This document shows, piece after piece, positions 36,502 through 45,757 of a stretch of DNA of 64,000 bases (positions are counted from its first letter, which is position 1; every line of letters begins with the position of its first letter). The stretch is taken from the NCBI GenBank assembly GCA_026004095.1, contig BPIL01000005.1, forward strand, positions 1-64,000, in the 5' to 3' direction. A model generated the notes under the pieces. That model saw only the letters and a program-made list of their open reading frames with translations. It was not told the DNA's origin and searched no databases. The position numbers were made by a program, and so were the translations under genes. The DNA is from Meiothermus sp. GTDB taxonomy: Bacteria > Deinococcota > Deinococci > Deinococcales > Thermaceae.

Positions 36502-36753
36502 AGGTTCTCCTTTGCTGTAGGGTGTCTAGTGCTTCAGGCACGAAACCAAAGCCATTCAACCAAAAACGAACCGCCAGATCCGACGGGCTTTACTGCCTTG
36601 CCAAGTCCTAACAGTTTACTCCACGGGTCTGGGGAGCAAATGAACTCTGCGAAACGGAATGGTTCCGCCTGGTTGTGGGGCTGGTTTCGATGCCTGGGCG
36701 GGTGCGCCCTGCCGCAGACACTCTTATGTTACAGCAGGAAGCCCTTACTGCAA
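36502..36753 (-). promoter_or_regulatory. aconitase promoter and long leader
   Basis: This gap holds TTGCAG (36753-36748), a 16-bp spacer and TAACAT (36731-36726) on the minus strand, which would start an mRNA near 36719 and leave about 218 bases before the aconitase ATG. I see no hairpin matching a known riboswitch in the leader. A start site closer to the gene cannot be excluded. Confidence 0.35.
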
Positions 36754-36786
36754 ATAAGTGTCGGTTGCAATAGAGGTGCTTTTGAC

Positions 36787-36996
36787 CTACAACATGCCGG
36801 CCAGGAAGCCCTGTTCACGCACCGCTCGGATCAGATCCATTACGGTGAGCCGCTGGGGGTCGTACTCGACCTCGAGCTGTCCCTTATCGACCGATTGCAC
36901 GTTTCGCACGCCTTCCAGTCTCTTGATGGCACTTGAGACTTTAGCGACCTGTTCGGGCTGTTCCATGCCCCGCACGCCCAACAACACCCGGTTCAT
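36787..36996 (-). CDS. HMA-fold protein without the metal-binding CxxC
   Basis: A 69-residue heavy-metal-associated-domain fold (beta-alpha-beta-beta-alpha-beta): VLLGVRGMEQPEQVAKVSSAIKRLEGVRNVQSVDKGQLEVEYDP. In copper chaperones the loop reads GMTCxxC; here it is GMEQPEQ with no cysteine anywhere in the protein, so it should not bind copper in the usual way. The ATG at 36996 follows a TAAAAT box by seven bases. It is divergent from the vWA membrane protein. It may be a structural or protein-binding relative of CopZ. Confidence 0.7.
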   Translation of the reverse strand: MNRVLLGVRGMEQPEQVAKVSSAIKRLEGVRNVQSVDKGQLEVEYDPQRLTVMDLIRAVREQGFLAGML

Positions 36997-37090
36997 GCCA
37001 GATATTTTATTGGAGCTGCCCCCATCGGCGGGTTTACTTTCTGCGGCCACGGTTGCTTTTTCATACCACCCAATACTCGATAATACGGTC

Positions 37091-39259
37091 ATGTGGGTGG
37101 GGCTTCGGGCCGCCGTCATCGGTTTGCTGCTCCTGGCCTTCTGGGGGCCCAGCCTGCCTTTGCAACCGGTGCAAACCGTGGTTCTGCTGGATCAGAGCCC
37201 CTCGGCCCGGGAGGCGGTCTGGCAGGTTGCGCCCCGGCTGCAGCTACCCGGTGCCCTGTACGTGGCTTTTGCCAGTGGGGCCGTTCAGGTAGCGGGCCCG
37301 ACAGCCCGGCGCCTTGACCTGGGCGAGGGCACCCGCCTGGGCGAAGCCCTGGAGAAAGCGCGGGAGCTGCAGGCAGACCAGATTGTGCTGGTGTCGGATG
37401 GGCTGTTTCAGGATGGGGCCGAGCCCATTGGCATACCCATCTACAGCCTTTACCAGCCACCCAGCCCCAACCTTTCGGTTGTTCTGACCGGGCCGGCGCT
37501 TCCGGCCAAGGGGGAGACCATCGAGGTGCGGGCGGTGCTCGAGTCGACCACGGCAGTGCGGGCCCGGATTACCTTCAACGGGCCGGCCGGGCTTGTAGAG
37601 CGTGAAGTGCAGCTCGAGCCTGGCCGCAGCAGCGTGGGGTATCGCTTCCGGCTGGATGGGCCCGCGGTGGTGGCAGCGCGGGTCGAAAGCGCCCTGGGGG
37701 TGGAGCAGGCCCGCCTCGAGCTGAGCCCCGCGGACTCGACGCGGGTCTGGGTGCTGGGGGATGCGGCCCTGGCCCGCTACCTGCGGGCCCAGGGCTTTAG
37801 CGTGGAGGAACGGCAGGGGATCACCCTTCCCATCCGGGCCGAGGTGGTGGCCCTGGGGGTGGGGGTGCAGGATTTATCGGCAGCCGAGCTGGATGCCCTG
37901 CAAAGTTTTTTGAGCCAGGGGGGCAGTCTGTTGTGGACGGCAACCCCCCGAGGCCTGTTCTTTGGGGGCTGGGAGCGCACCAGCCTGGCCGATAGCCTGC
38001 CGGTGGAACCGGTAGAGGAGCCGGGCGGGGTGGGGATTGTGTTGGTGCTGGATGTCTCGGGCAGCATGCTCGAGGACGACAAACTGGGGCTGGCGGTGAC
38101 GGGTTCGCTCGAGCTGATCCGCTCGGCCCGCCCCCAGGACTACATCGGGGTGGTGGTTTTCTCCGACCGCCCGCGCTGGCTGTTTCGCCCCCGGCCCATG
38201 ACCGAGCAGGGCCGCAAGGAGGCCGAGAGCCTCCTGCTCTCCACCCAGGCGGGGGGTGGCACCATGATCCGGCGGGCCTACCTGGAGGCCCTGGAAGCAC
38301 TGGAGCAGGTTCCCACCGAGTCTAAACAGGTGATAGCCCTCACCGATGGGCTGGCCGCCGATGTAACCCCCGATTTGTTCGAGGCCGCCCGCGAGGCCAG
38401 CCCCAGGATCAAAACCAACACCGTGGCCATCGGGGCCGATGCCGACGGCCGGTTTTTGCGCGAGCTGGCCCAGGCCGGGGGTGGCACCTACTGGGATGTG
38501 CCCCGCCCAGAAGATCTACCCCGATTCTTCTTGGAAGAAGCCCAGCGGGCTTTCCGGCGGGAGGCCCTGGAGGGCAGCTTCCCGGTGGCCGTGCGCCCCC
38601 ACCCCATCACCCGCGCCACCAACCCCCCGCCCCTCTCGGTGATCCTCCCGGCCAAAACCAAGCCCTGGGCCCAGACCCTGCTCAGCTCCGGCGAGGGCAC
38701 CGTGCTGGCCGTGGGGGAGAGCGGGCGGGGCCGGGTGGCCGCTCTCACCACCGACCTCTCGCGCTCCTGGCAAGGCTGGCAGGGCACCCCGGCGCTGCTG
38801 GGTGAACTCCTGCGCTGGCTTTCGCAGACCCCCGCGCGGCCCCGGGTGCAGGCTGTGCGCGAGCTGGACGGGGTGCGCGTGACCCTGGAGGGCCAGTTCG
38901 AACGGCCCCGCCTGCGCGCGGCAGGCCAGGAGCAGCCCATGGCCCCAGTCGGGCCGCTGCGCTTTGAAACCTGGCTGCCCCGAGAAGCCGTGGGGGAGGC
39001 CGTGGTATTTGAGAACGAGCAGCCGCGCCTGCGCTTGCAGCTTCCCAGCCTGCCCGAATGGCGCCTGGAAGATGGGCGGGAAAACCTGCGCCGCCTCTCG
39101 GAGCTGAGCGGGGGTCGGCTTTTGGCCGATGCCTCCGAGTTGCAAGGACTTGTGGGCCGCAAAGCTTACAACCTGCAATGGCCCCTGATTGCGCTGGCGG
39201 TGGTGCTTTTTTTGCTGGAGCGTTACCTCGAGCGAAGACGGGGCCATCGCAACGCTTGA
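37091..39259 (+). CDS. vWA-domain membrane protein
   Basis: About 722 residues, with an N-terminal helix (GLRAAVIGLLLLAFWGPSL) and a C-terminal helix (PLIALAVVLFLLERYL). After an N-terminal alpha/beta domain (PVQTVVLLDQSPSAREAVW) and a beta-sandwich region (LTGPALPAKGETIEVRAVLE), the vWA domain at about 315-500 has an intact MIDAS: LVLDVSGSMLED, then GGGTMIRRAYLEALEAL and AIGADADGRFL. A Rossmann/amidotransferase-like segment (VVALGVGVQDLSAAELDALQSF) precedes it. Similar proteins are called vWA/glutamine-amidotransferase-like membrane proteins. ATG 37091 follows GATAAT (37079-37084), so leaderless. Function unknown; perhaps surface adhesion or MoxR-type complex assembly. Confidence 0.78.
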   Translation: MWVGLRAAVIGLLLLAFWGPSLPLQPVQTVVLLDQSPSAREAVWQVAPRLQLPGALYVAFASGAVQVAGPTARRLDLGEGTRLGEALEKARELQADQIVLVSDGLFQDGAEPIGIPIYSLYQPPSPNLSVVLTGPALPAKGETIEVRAVLESTTAVRARITFNGPAGLVEREVQLEPGRSSVGYRFRLDGPAVVAARVESALGVEQARLELSPADSTRVWVLGDAALARYLRAQGFSVEERQGITLPIRAEVVALGVGVQDLSAAELDALQSFLSQGGSLLWTATPRGLFFGGWERTSLADSLPVEPVEEPGGVGIVLVLDVSGSMLEDDKLGLAVTGSLELIRSARPQDYIGVVVFSDRPRWLFRPRPMTEQGRKEAESLLLSTQAGGGTMIRRAYLEALEALEQVPTESKQVIALTDGLAADVTPDLFEAAREASPRIKTNTVAIGADADGRFLRELAQAGGGTYWDVPRPEDLPRFFLEEAQRAFRREALEGSFPVAVRPHPITRATNPPPLSVILPAKTKPWAQTLLSSGEGTVLAVGESGRGRVAALTTDLSRSWQGWQGTPALLGELLRWLSQTPARPRVQAVRELDGVRVTLEGQFERPRLRAAGQEQPMAPVGPLRFETWLPREAVGEAVVFENEQPRLRLQLPSLPEWRLEDGRENLRRLSELSGGRLLADASELQGLVGRKAYNLQWPLIALAVVLFLLERYLERRRGHRNA

Positions 39260-39316
39260 AGCAATTTTGGTCAAATCCGGCTTGACTTCTACCGCGCCGG
39301 CGATAGTGTGAGGGGG

Positions 39317-41251
39317 ATGCGGCGGTGCTTGGTTCTGATTCTGATGGCTGCGCTACTGGCGGGCTGTGGGGCCTTGATGCCTGTAAGCAGCCAGACCATC
39401 CCTAAAGAAGTGGTGCTGGAGGGGCTCGAGGGCAGCCTGACCCTGTCGGTGGGTTCCAACGTGGCCTGGAGGATCGAAAACTACAGCACCTGGTTGAGCG
39501 TTATGCCGCAAGCCGGTATCGGCCCGAAGGTTGTGAGAATCCGGGCCGAGTTTGCCGAGGAGATCCCAAACCAGCCCGAGTACACGGGCAACCTCCGGCT
39601 GGTGGGTGATGTGGAGGCCGAGGTGCTGGTTCGGCTGCCTTTGGTGAGGGTTGTGGGGGGGGTGGTGGACTCGAGCCCGACCGCTACCTTGGTGGGCGGG
39701 GCACCCCTGGCCTCCCAACCGTTGCATAGCCAGGGCACCCCGGCCCCCCGCACCTCCGGCAACGAAATTCTGGTCAAGTACCGCACCGATCTGCGCACAG
39801 CCGTTCTGCCGCAGGGCAGCCGGGTTCTATCCCACGACCGCATCAGCCGCATCACCAAGCTGCGGGCCGCCAATCCAGAGGCTCTGCTGCAACGCCTGCG
39901 CCTCGACCCCAGCGTGGAGTGGGCCGAACTCAACGGTACCGTGCGTGCCCAGGGTGAGCCCACCGACCAGTACTACCCATTGCAGTGGCACCTGCGCAAC
40001 ACCGGGGCGCGCTTTACCTACCAGCAAACCTACCCGATACCCATTACCGTGGCGGTGGTGGATACCGGCGTGCGCTACGACCACCCCGACCTGGCCGGGC
40101 GGTTGTGGGGGCCGGGTGAGGGGGCTTACGATTTTGTGGGCGATGCCGCACCGCCTGCCAACCCCGCCGATCCCTACGACCCCTGCGGTGCGCCGGCCCC
40201 GGACACCTTGGGCGACGATGATCCCACCGATCCCTGTGACCTCAATGGGGCCACCGGTGGAAGCCACGGCACCCATGTGACCGGCCTCATTGTGGCAAAC
40301 AGTGGGTCGTTTGCCCCGCCCTGTGCCAACTGCTCGGCCTCGGGGGTGGTGGGGATGGCCTACAACGCCCCCATCAAGGTGCTGCCCTTGCGGGTACTGG
40401 ATTCGGGTGGTAGCGGTACTTTTGAGAACGTGGCCCTGGCGGTGCGCTATGCGGCGGGCATCCCGGTGGAGCTGGGCGGTCGGTTGCTGCAAAACCCACA
40501 CCCGGCCCAGGTGATTAATCTTTCGCTGGGTTCAATCAACTACTCCAACGCCATGTGCGAGGCGGTGGCCGATGCGGTGGCTCGAGGGGTGCTGGTGGTG
40601 GCAGCGGCGGGCAATTTCCAGAGCCGCAATCCGGGTGCGCTGGTCTACCCAGCCGCCTGCCCTGGGGCCATCTCGGTGGCGGCCACCGATATGTACAACC
40701 AGGTGGTGTACTACAGCCAGCAAAACAGTGAAGTAGACATTGCTGCACCGGGTGGCAACATCGCCCAGTCGGGGGGTGGTGTGCTCTCCACCACCTGGAA
40801 TTATCAAACCAACCTGCCCAACTACACCTTCTACATGGGCACCTCCCAGGCCACCCCCCAGGTGGCGGCGGCGCTGGCTATGGCGCTGTCCAGTGGCCGG
40901 GCCAGCACTGCCACAGAAGCCTGGAACCTGATCCGCTCGAGCGCCACCGACCTGGGCGCGCCGGGCCGGGACGATGCCTACGGGTATGGTTTGCTCAACC
41001 TGCCGGGGGCTTTTGGCTGGACGCTGCCCAGGGGCGAGTTTCTGGTAAGCCTACGTGGCCCCATTGCCCGGTGGGTGCCGGTGGTCAACGGGCGCTTCGA
41101 GACCTTTTTGGTGCCGGGGCGCTACACCATGGTAGCCTGCCGCGACGACTCGGGTAACGGTTTGTGCGATAGCGGCGAGCCTCAAGTGGAGCGCCAGGTA
41201 GATGTGAACGGCAGGAACACCCTCGACCTGGGGACGATAGCGCTTAGATAG
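39317..41251 (+). CDS. lipoprotein subtilisin-like serine protease (S8)
   Basis: About 644 residues. Signal sequence with lipobox LLAGC (Cys at about 18) makes it a membrane-anchored lipoprotein. Then a BACON-like beta domain (TLSVGSNVAWRIENYSTWLSV, about 35-115), a short propeptide-like segment (EILVKYRTDLRTAVLPQG), and the S8 catalytic domain with Asp in VAVVDTGVRYDHPDLAG, His in GGSHGTHVTGLIVA and Ser in MGTSQATPQVAAALA: triad intact. A small C-terminal beta domain ends the protein and includes RDDSGNGLCDSGEP, an EF-hand-like, possibly calcium-binding loop. ATG at 39317, eight bases after TAGTGT. Confidence 0.9.
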   Translation: MRRCLVLILMAALLAGCGALMPVSSQTIPKEVVLEGLEGSLTLSVGSNVAWRIENYSTWLSVMPQAGIGPKVVRIRAEFAEEIPNQPEYTGNLRLVGDVEAEVLVRLPLVRVVGGVVDSSPTATLVGGAPLASQPLHSQGTPAPRTSGNEILVKYRTDLRTAVLPQGSRVLSHDRISRITKLRAANPEALLQRLRLDPSVEWAELNGTVRAQGEPTDQYYPLQWHLRNTGARFTYQQTYPIPITVAVVDTGVRYDHPDLAGRLWGPGEGAYDFVGDAAPPANPADPYDPCGAPAPDTLGDDDPTDPCDLNGATGGSHGTHVTGLIVANSGSFAPPCANCSASGVVGMAYNAPIKVLPLRVLDSGGSGTFENVALAVRYAAGIPVELGGRLLQNPHPAQVINLSLGSINYSNAMCEAVADAVARGVLVVAAAGNFQSRNPGALVYPAACPGAISVAATDMYNQVVYYSQQNSEVDIAAPGGNIAQSGGGVLSTTWNYQTNLPNYTFYMGTSQATPQVAAALAMALSSGRASTATEAWNLIRSSATDLGAPGRDDAYGYGLLNLPGAFGWTLPRGEFLVSLRGPIARWVPVVNGRFETFLVPGRYTMVACRDDSGNGLCDSGEPQVERQVDVNGRNTLDLGTIALR

Positions 41252-41282
41252 CGCTTAGGCCCTAAACCCGAGCTGGTTTCGG

Positions 41283-44051
41283 CTATTCGCCGCCAAAATA
41301 CTCCGGTAGCTGGTCGCGGGTAATCAGCACATCCCGTGGCTTGCTGCCCTGGTGCGGCCCCACGATGCCCATGGCCTCGAGCGCGTCTACCAGCTTGCCC
41401 GCACGGGCGTGCCCCACCGAGAGGCGGCGCTGGAGCCGGCTGACCGAGGCGTAACCCTCCTCGATCACAATCTCGGCGGCTTTTTTGAGCAGGGGATCGC
41501 CAAAATCAATCTCGCCTGCGTCGGCGCTGCCAGCTCCGCCCAGGTTCAGGGGGCCCTCGAAGTCGGGGCCGTACTGGGCCACGAAGGCGTCTTCGAAGCT
41601 CTGTTCGCGCAGGAACCCGGCGATACGGTGTACCTCGCTTTCCGAGAGGAAAGGGCCCTGCAGACGCACCGGCTTGGGCAGGCCGGGCTGGTGGAAGAGC
41701 ATATCGCCCTGGCCCACCAGCCGCTCGGCCCCGTAGGTGTCCAGGATGGTGCGGGAGTCGAAGCCCGAGGAGACCGCAAAGGCCATGCGGGCCGGGATAT
41801 TGACCTTGATGAGCGAGGTCAGGATGTCCACCGAGGGGCGCTGGGTGGCCAGAATCAGGTGCATGCCGGTGGCGCGGGCCATCTGCGCCAGGCGCAAAAT
41901 GGCCTGCTCGACCTCTTTGGGGGCGGTAATCATCAGATCGGCCAGCTCGTCAATCACAATCACCAGGTAGGGCAGGGTGGCCTCGCCGGCAGCCCGCATT
42001 TTCTGGTTGAACTGCTCGAGGTTGCGCGCCCCCACCTGGCTCATCATCTTGTAGCGCCGCTCCATGTGGGCCACCGCGCCCAGCAAGACCCCGGCGGCGT
42101 CGGCGGGGTTGGTTACCACCGGCCGCACCAGATGGGGGATACCCTCGTAGGGGGTGAGCTCCACCATCTTGGGGTCAATCATCAGGAAGCGCAGCTCGGT
42201 GGGGAGGTATTTGAAGAGCAGGCTGGCGATGAGGGTGTTCACCGCCACCGACTTGCCCGAACCGGTCGAGCCGGCAATCAGCAGGTGGGGCATTTTAGCC
42301 AGGTCGCGCACCCAGACCTCGCCGTCAATGCTTTTACCCAGCACCAGGGGCAGGGTGTCCTTGCTGCGGGTGAAGGCGCTGGACTGGATGGCCTCGCTGT
42401 AGCGCACCAGTTCGCGCTCGGTGTTGGGCACCTCGAGGCCAATCACGCTCTTGCCGGGGATGGGGGCCTCGATGCGCACCGAGCCGGCCGCCAGGGCCAG
42501 GGCCAGGTCGTTGTGCAGGTTCTGTACCCGGCTGATTTTTTCGCCGGGGGCGGGCTCGAGCTCGTACCGCGTTACCGTGGGGCCGCGCGACCAGCTCACC
42601 ACCCGGGCCTCCACCCCGTGGTGCTTGAGGGTGTTGTTGATGAGTTCAACCTGCCGCTGGGTGATGAGTTCCAGGGCCCTGGGGTCGTGGCGCGGTGGTT
42701 CGGGTGGGTCGAGCAGGTCGAAGCCGGGCAGCTCGAGGGCGGTGGCAGCGCGGGTGATGACAGGGGGTGGGGGGGTGGTTTTGACCAGGCTGGGCTTGGG
42801 GCTCTCCTGGGCGGGTTTGCTGGCGGCCGCTACCTTATCGGGTTCGGGGAAGACCAGGTCGAAGTCGAAAGGGGGCTCGGTGGGGGGTTTGGTGGTTGCT
42901 ACAGCAAAGGCAGGCGGTTCAGTCTGCAAGCCCTTTTCCAGCAAGGCCCGCAGCCCGGCGGGGTGGGCCTCCAGCGGCGCAGCCTCCACCCACTCGGCCC
43001 AGCGCAGCCAGCCGTCTACCCGCTGCTCGAGGTCGAGCGTCAGCGCCTCGCTTTCCTGCCAGGCGGCCAGGCGCTGCTGGTGTTCGTCCAGGGCAGTGAG
43101 CAGGGCCCGGGTGGTGATGGGGGGAACCAGCGCGCGCGCCGCGGCCTGGCCCTGGCGGGTTAGGGTCTGGGCCTTGGTGAGCAGCGCGCCGACCTCCAGC
43201 ACCAGCGCGGCACGCCGTTCTTCCAGGGCCTGGGCCAGTCCCTCGCCCTTGAGCGGTGCGGCCAGGGCGGTGGCCAGGCGCTCGAGGCGTGCTGGAAGGG
43301 GGCGCGCTTCCGCGGCCAACCTGCTTGCCAGCTCCTTGATGCGCTCGTTCTTGAAGTCGTCCAGAAGCTTGGCCAGCCCCTCGACGGTCTCCTGATCCCG
43401 CGGTGTGCGCTTGAAGGCCTCGAGGTCTTGCTGCAAGACGCGCAAAGCCTTGTGCTCGGGGTAGCGTTCCGATAAGGCCCGAACCTCCCCCAGCAGACGG
43501 TGGGCGGCCTGCGCGAGGCGATAGGCATGGCGCAGCCGCACGCCCGCCAGAATGACCCGGCGCAGACCTTTGCTCAAAAGAAAACCGGGCCGCTGGCGCA
43601 GGGCCAGATCGGCCACAAAACTGAGGGCCAGCAGGGGAATGAGCAGGCCAAAACTGCCCAGACCACCCACCAGCAGGGTGTGCAGGTTGCTGCCCAGCAG
43701 CCCCCCGTAAGGCCCGGCGAGATGGGCCACCAGCGGTAAGGTAAGCAGGCCCCCCGCGAAGAGCAGGGCGGCGCTGCGCACCAAAGGGCCCAGGGGCCGA
43801 TCCAGCAGCAGCCACACCCCCAGCAGGGCAACCGTCGGTGGAACCAGCCAGGCCAGGTACCCTAGGTTGCCCCAGAACAGGGCCTGAATACCGCTGCCCA
43901 GTTGTCCGGCCAGGTTGGAGCCAAAATAAATGGCAGCGGCCAGGAGGGCGGCGATGCCCAGTATCAGCAGAGCAAAGGCCTCGAGGTCGCGCTTGCGTTC
44001 GGTAGGAGTGGCCTTGCTGGCTTTGTCAGCTTTGGATTTGCCCTTCGCCAT
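41283..44051 (-). CDS. ftsK: DNA translocase FtsK/SpoIIIE
   Basis: A 922-residue FtsK: four N-terminal membrane helices (about 25-180), a long charged helical linker (about 190-430), the alpha/beta RecA-like motor (about 470-830) with Walker [17 protein letters not shown] and Walker [15 protein letters not shown], and the C-terminal gamma winged helix ([23 protein letters not shown], then [16 protein letters not shown]) that reads KOPS sites. It pumps chromosome DNA through the septum. The linker is helical rather than the Pro/Gln-rich type of enterobacteria. The start at 44051 follows TACAAT by eight bases. Confidence 0.94.
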   Translation of the reverse strand: MAKGKSKADKASKATPTERKRDLEAFALLILGIAALLAAAIYFGSNLAGQLGSGIQALFWGNLGYLAWLVPPTVALLGVWLLLDRPLGPLVRSAALLFAGGLLTLPLVAHLAGPYGGLLGSNLHTLLVGGLGSFGLLIPLLALSFVADLALRQRPGFLLSKGLRRVILAGVRLRHAYRLAQAAHRLLGEVRALSERYPEHKALRVLQQDLEAFKRTPRDQETVEGLAKLLDDFKNERIKELASRLAAEARPLPARLERLATALAAPLKGEGLAQALEERRAALVLEVGALLTKAQTLTRQGQAAARALVPPITTRALLTALDEHQQRLAAWQESEALTLDLEQRVDGWLRWAEWVEAAPLEAHPAGLRALLEKGLQTEPPAFAVATTKPPTEPPFDFDLVFPEPDKVAAASKPAQESPKPSLVKTTPPPPVITRAATALELPGFDLLDPPEPPRHDPRALELITQRQVELINNTLKHHGVEARVVSWSRGPTVTRYELEPAPGEKISRVQNLHNDLALALAAGSVRIEAPIPGKSVIGLEVPNTERELVRYSEAIQSSAFTRSKDTLPLVLGKSIDGEVWVRDLAKMPHLLIAGSTGSGKSVAVNTLIASLLFKYLPTELRFLMIDPKMVELTPYEGIPHLVRPVVTNPADAAGVLLGAVAHMERRYKMMSQVGARNLEQFNQKMRAAGEATLPYLVIVIDELADLMITAPKEVEQAILRLAQMARATGMHLILATQRPSVDILTSLIKVNIPARMAFAVSSGFDSRTILDTYGAERLVGQGDMLFHQPGLPKPVRLQGPFLSESEVHRIAGFLREQSFEDAFVAQYGPDFEGPLNLGGAGSADAGEIDFGDPLLKKAAEIVIEEGYASVSRLQRRLSVGHARAGKLVDALEAMGIVGPHQGSKPRDVLITRDQLPEYFGGE

Positions 44052-44123
44052 CGCTTACGATTGTAACATACCCAGCAAACACCAAAGGGTTGCGTCCCGG
44101 ACGCTAAATCTTCTGGGCTGGTT

Positions 44124-44167
44124 TAAAAGCGCGAGCCACAGGTGTAGAGAAATACCTGTGGCTCGCG
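44124..44167 (-). terminator. strong terminator after the skp pair
   Basis: Perfect 14-bp stem CGCGAGCCACAGGT (44130-44143) with ACCTGTGGCTCGCG (44154-44167), ten-base loop, followed on the minus strand by CTTTTAAAC. It lies directly downstream of the first Skp-like gene. Confidence 0.75.
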
Positions 44168-44176
44168 ATGATTGGC

Positions 44177-44668
44177 TTACTTGGGAAGGGCTTTGATTAC
44201 CGCGTCGGTGATCTCGAGTTCGTCGGCAGCATAAACCACCAGACCGCTGGTGGCAGCCACTTTCTTGTCCAGAATCATGGCAAAACCCTGCTGCTGGGCA
44301 ACCCGCGCAATCACCTGATCGATCTCCTCGGTAATCGGTTTGAGCGCGGCGTTGGCCCGGTCGCTCCACTTTTTACCCGCCTCTTGCAGGCTCTGGGCCA
44401 GCACCCGGTAGTCCTGCTGATCCTTGGCGGTGGCATTGCCGGCCCGCAGCTTGGCCTCGAGGGGCTGGAGCTGATCGCGTAAGGGCTTCAGTTCGCGCTC
44501 GGCCTGGTTACGGATATCCTGCACCTTTTTGAAATCCTTATGCGCCTGCACCACCTTTTCGGCGTCCACATAGCCGATGCGGGTAGGTACGGTGCGGTTT
44601 TGTGCGATGAGCGAACCGCCCAACAGCAAGCTTAGCAAGACTGCAACAAACAACCCATTTTTGCTCAT
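44177..44668 (-). CDS. OmpH/Skp-family periplasmic chaperone (copy 1)
   Basis: A 163-residue Skp/OmpH-family protein: signal peptide (LFVAVLLSLLLGGSLIAQ), a start strand RIGYVDAEKVVQAHKDF, a long charged coiled coil (about 45-120, with ERELKPLRDQLQPLEAKLRAG) and the closing IDQVIARVAQQQGFAMILDKK segment. It would carry unfolded outer-membrane proteins across the periplasm as a trimer. GGAGAAAG precedes the ATG. Twelve bases separate it from an equally long paralogue upstream, so the pair arose by tandem duplication. Confidence 0.86.
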   Translation of the reverse strand: MSKNGLFVAVLLSLLLGGSLIAQNRTVPTRIGYVDAEKVVQAHKDFKKVQDIRNQAERELKPLRDQLQPLEAKLRAGNATAKDQQDYRVLAQSLQEAGKKWSDRANAALKPITEEIDQVIARVAQQQGFAMILDKKVAATSGLVVYAADELEITDAVIKALPK

Positions 44669-44680
44669 AGTCTTTCTCCG

Positions 44681-45172
44681 CTACTTAGGTAAGGCCTGCA
44701 TGATGGCTGGGGTGAGGTCGAGCCCTTGTGCGGCATAAACGACCAGGCCACTGCTGGCCGCCACTTCCTGATCCAACACGATGGCAAAACCCTGTTCCTT
44801 GGCTACCTTACTCACGATTTTGTCGATGTCCTCGGTGATGGGTCGAAGCACGCTATTTTGCTGCTCAGTCCACTTTTGGCTGGCGGCCTGTAGATTCTGA
44901 GCCAGGGTGCGGTAGGTTTGCTGTTCCTGGGTGGTGGCATTGCCCGCGCGGATTTTGTCCTCCAGGGCCTGTAGCTCAGCTCTTAGGGGGTTAAGCTCGG
45001 CTTCTGCCCTGGCCTGAACCTCCCTGACCTTGGCAAACTGGGGGTGGGCTTCCACCACAGCCCGCGCGTTGAGGTAGCCAATCTTGTCGGCTGTGGGTGG
45101 GGTTTGTGCCCCCAACAGGCCGCTCAGGAGCAGTCCGGCCAGGGTGGGCACAAACAGCGGGAATCGCTTCAT
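44681..45172 (-). CDS. OmpH/Skp-family periplasmic chaperone (copy 2)
   Basis: Also 163 residues and clearly paralogous to the downstream neighbour: signal peptide (FPLFVPTLAGLLLSGLLGAQ), KIGYLNARAVVEAHPQFAKV, coiled coil (AELNPLRAELQALEDKIRAG), and DIDKIVSKVAKEQGFAIVLD. Both copies keep AGNAT after the first coil and GLVVYAA near the end. The ATG at 45172 follows a TACAGT box ten bases upstream, so this gene heads the two-gene unit. Two Skp copies may form hetero-trimers or serve different clients such as the S-layer and outer-membrane porins. Confidence 0.86.
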   Translation of the reverse strand: MKRFPLFVPTLAGLLLSGLLGAQTPPTADKIGYLNARAVVEAHPQFAKVREVQARAEAELNPLRAELQALEDKIRAGNATTQEQQTYRTLAQNLQAASQKWTEQQNSVLRPITEDIDKIVSKVAKEQGFAIVLDQEVAASSGLVVYAAQGLDLTPAIMQALPK

Positions 45173-45272
45173 ATCGGCCCTACTGTAAGGGTGGGGTCTT
45201 AGCGGAGCGTGAGAGCGAGTCCCCTGGTCATTTAGGCCCGCCTGGGCTATGGTATCGCCTGTGAGGTGTGCC

Positions 45273-45710
45273 ATGAAGCGTTTATCTGTTTTGGTCGTCT
45301 TGTTGTTGCTGGCGTTTGCCTCTGTGGGCTTTGCGCAACGTTCCTTCCAGCTTCGCGTCTCCGTGCCCTCCCCAACATTGGGTTTTGGCCTCGAGGCCAG
45401 CCTACAGCGCGACCTGGTGGCTTTGGTGTACGGCGATGTGATCTTCCAGGGGCCGGGTTTCCTGATCGGGGGGGAGGTGCTCTTCAAGCCTGACCTGGGC
45501 CAGTTCGACCGTGACCTGCGCGGCATTAAGCCCTATTTTGGTGGCGGGCTGGGCCTGCGGCTGCCCAACGCCAACTTTGCCCTCACCCTGGACGCTGGGC
45601 TCGAGTTCGCCCTCGACCGTGACACGGGGCTGTTCATTGGCGGCCAGAGCGTTTTCCCCTTCAACAGCCCGCCCTACGGCCGGGTGCTGTTTGGGGCCAC
45701 CTTCCGCTAG
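45273..45710 (+). CDS. small exported beta-barrel-like protein
   Basis: A 145-residue protein with signal peptide (KRLSVLVVLLLLAFASVGFAQ) and short amphipathic strands (FQLRVSVPSPTLGFGLEASLQ, YFGGGLGLRLPNANFALTL, AGLEFALDRDTGLFIGGQ) ending in FGATFR, the aromatic-X end seen in outer-membrane barrels. GAGGTG lies six bases before ATG 45273; a longer in-frame reading starts at 45249. It is divergent from the skp pair, which fits an envelope role. No family recognised. Confidence 0.65.
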   Translation: MKRLSVLVVLLLLAFASVGFAQRSFQLRVSVPSPTLGFGLEASLQRDLVALVYGDVIFQGPGFLIGGEVLFKPDLGQFDRDLRGIKPYFGGGLGLRLPNANFALTLDAGLEFALDRDTGLFIGGQSVFPFNSPPYGRVLFGATFR

Positions 45711-45731
45711 CCCCAACCCCTTAAACAAAGT

Positions 45732-45757
45732 GCCCCGACTGCGGGGCGCATTCTTTA
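45732..45757. terminator. bidirectional terminator
   Basis: GCCCCG (45732-45737), ACTG loop, CGGGGC (45742-45747), then GCATTCTTT on the plus strand; on the minus strand the stem is followed by ACTTTGTTT. It separates the exported protein gene from the convergent pheA and overlaps the pheA stop. Confidence 0.6.

Noticed and set aside
41352-43163. 603-codon open frame opposite ftsK
   Set aside because: Antisense shadow of a well-supported gene; no ribosome site or promoter.
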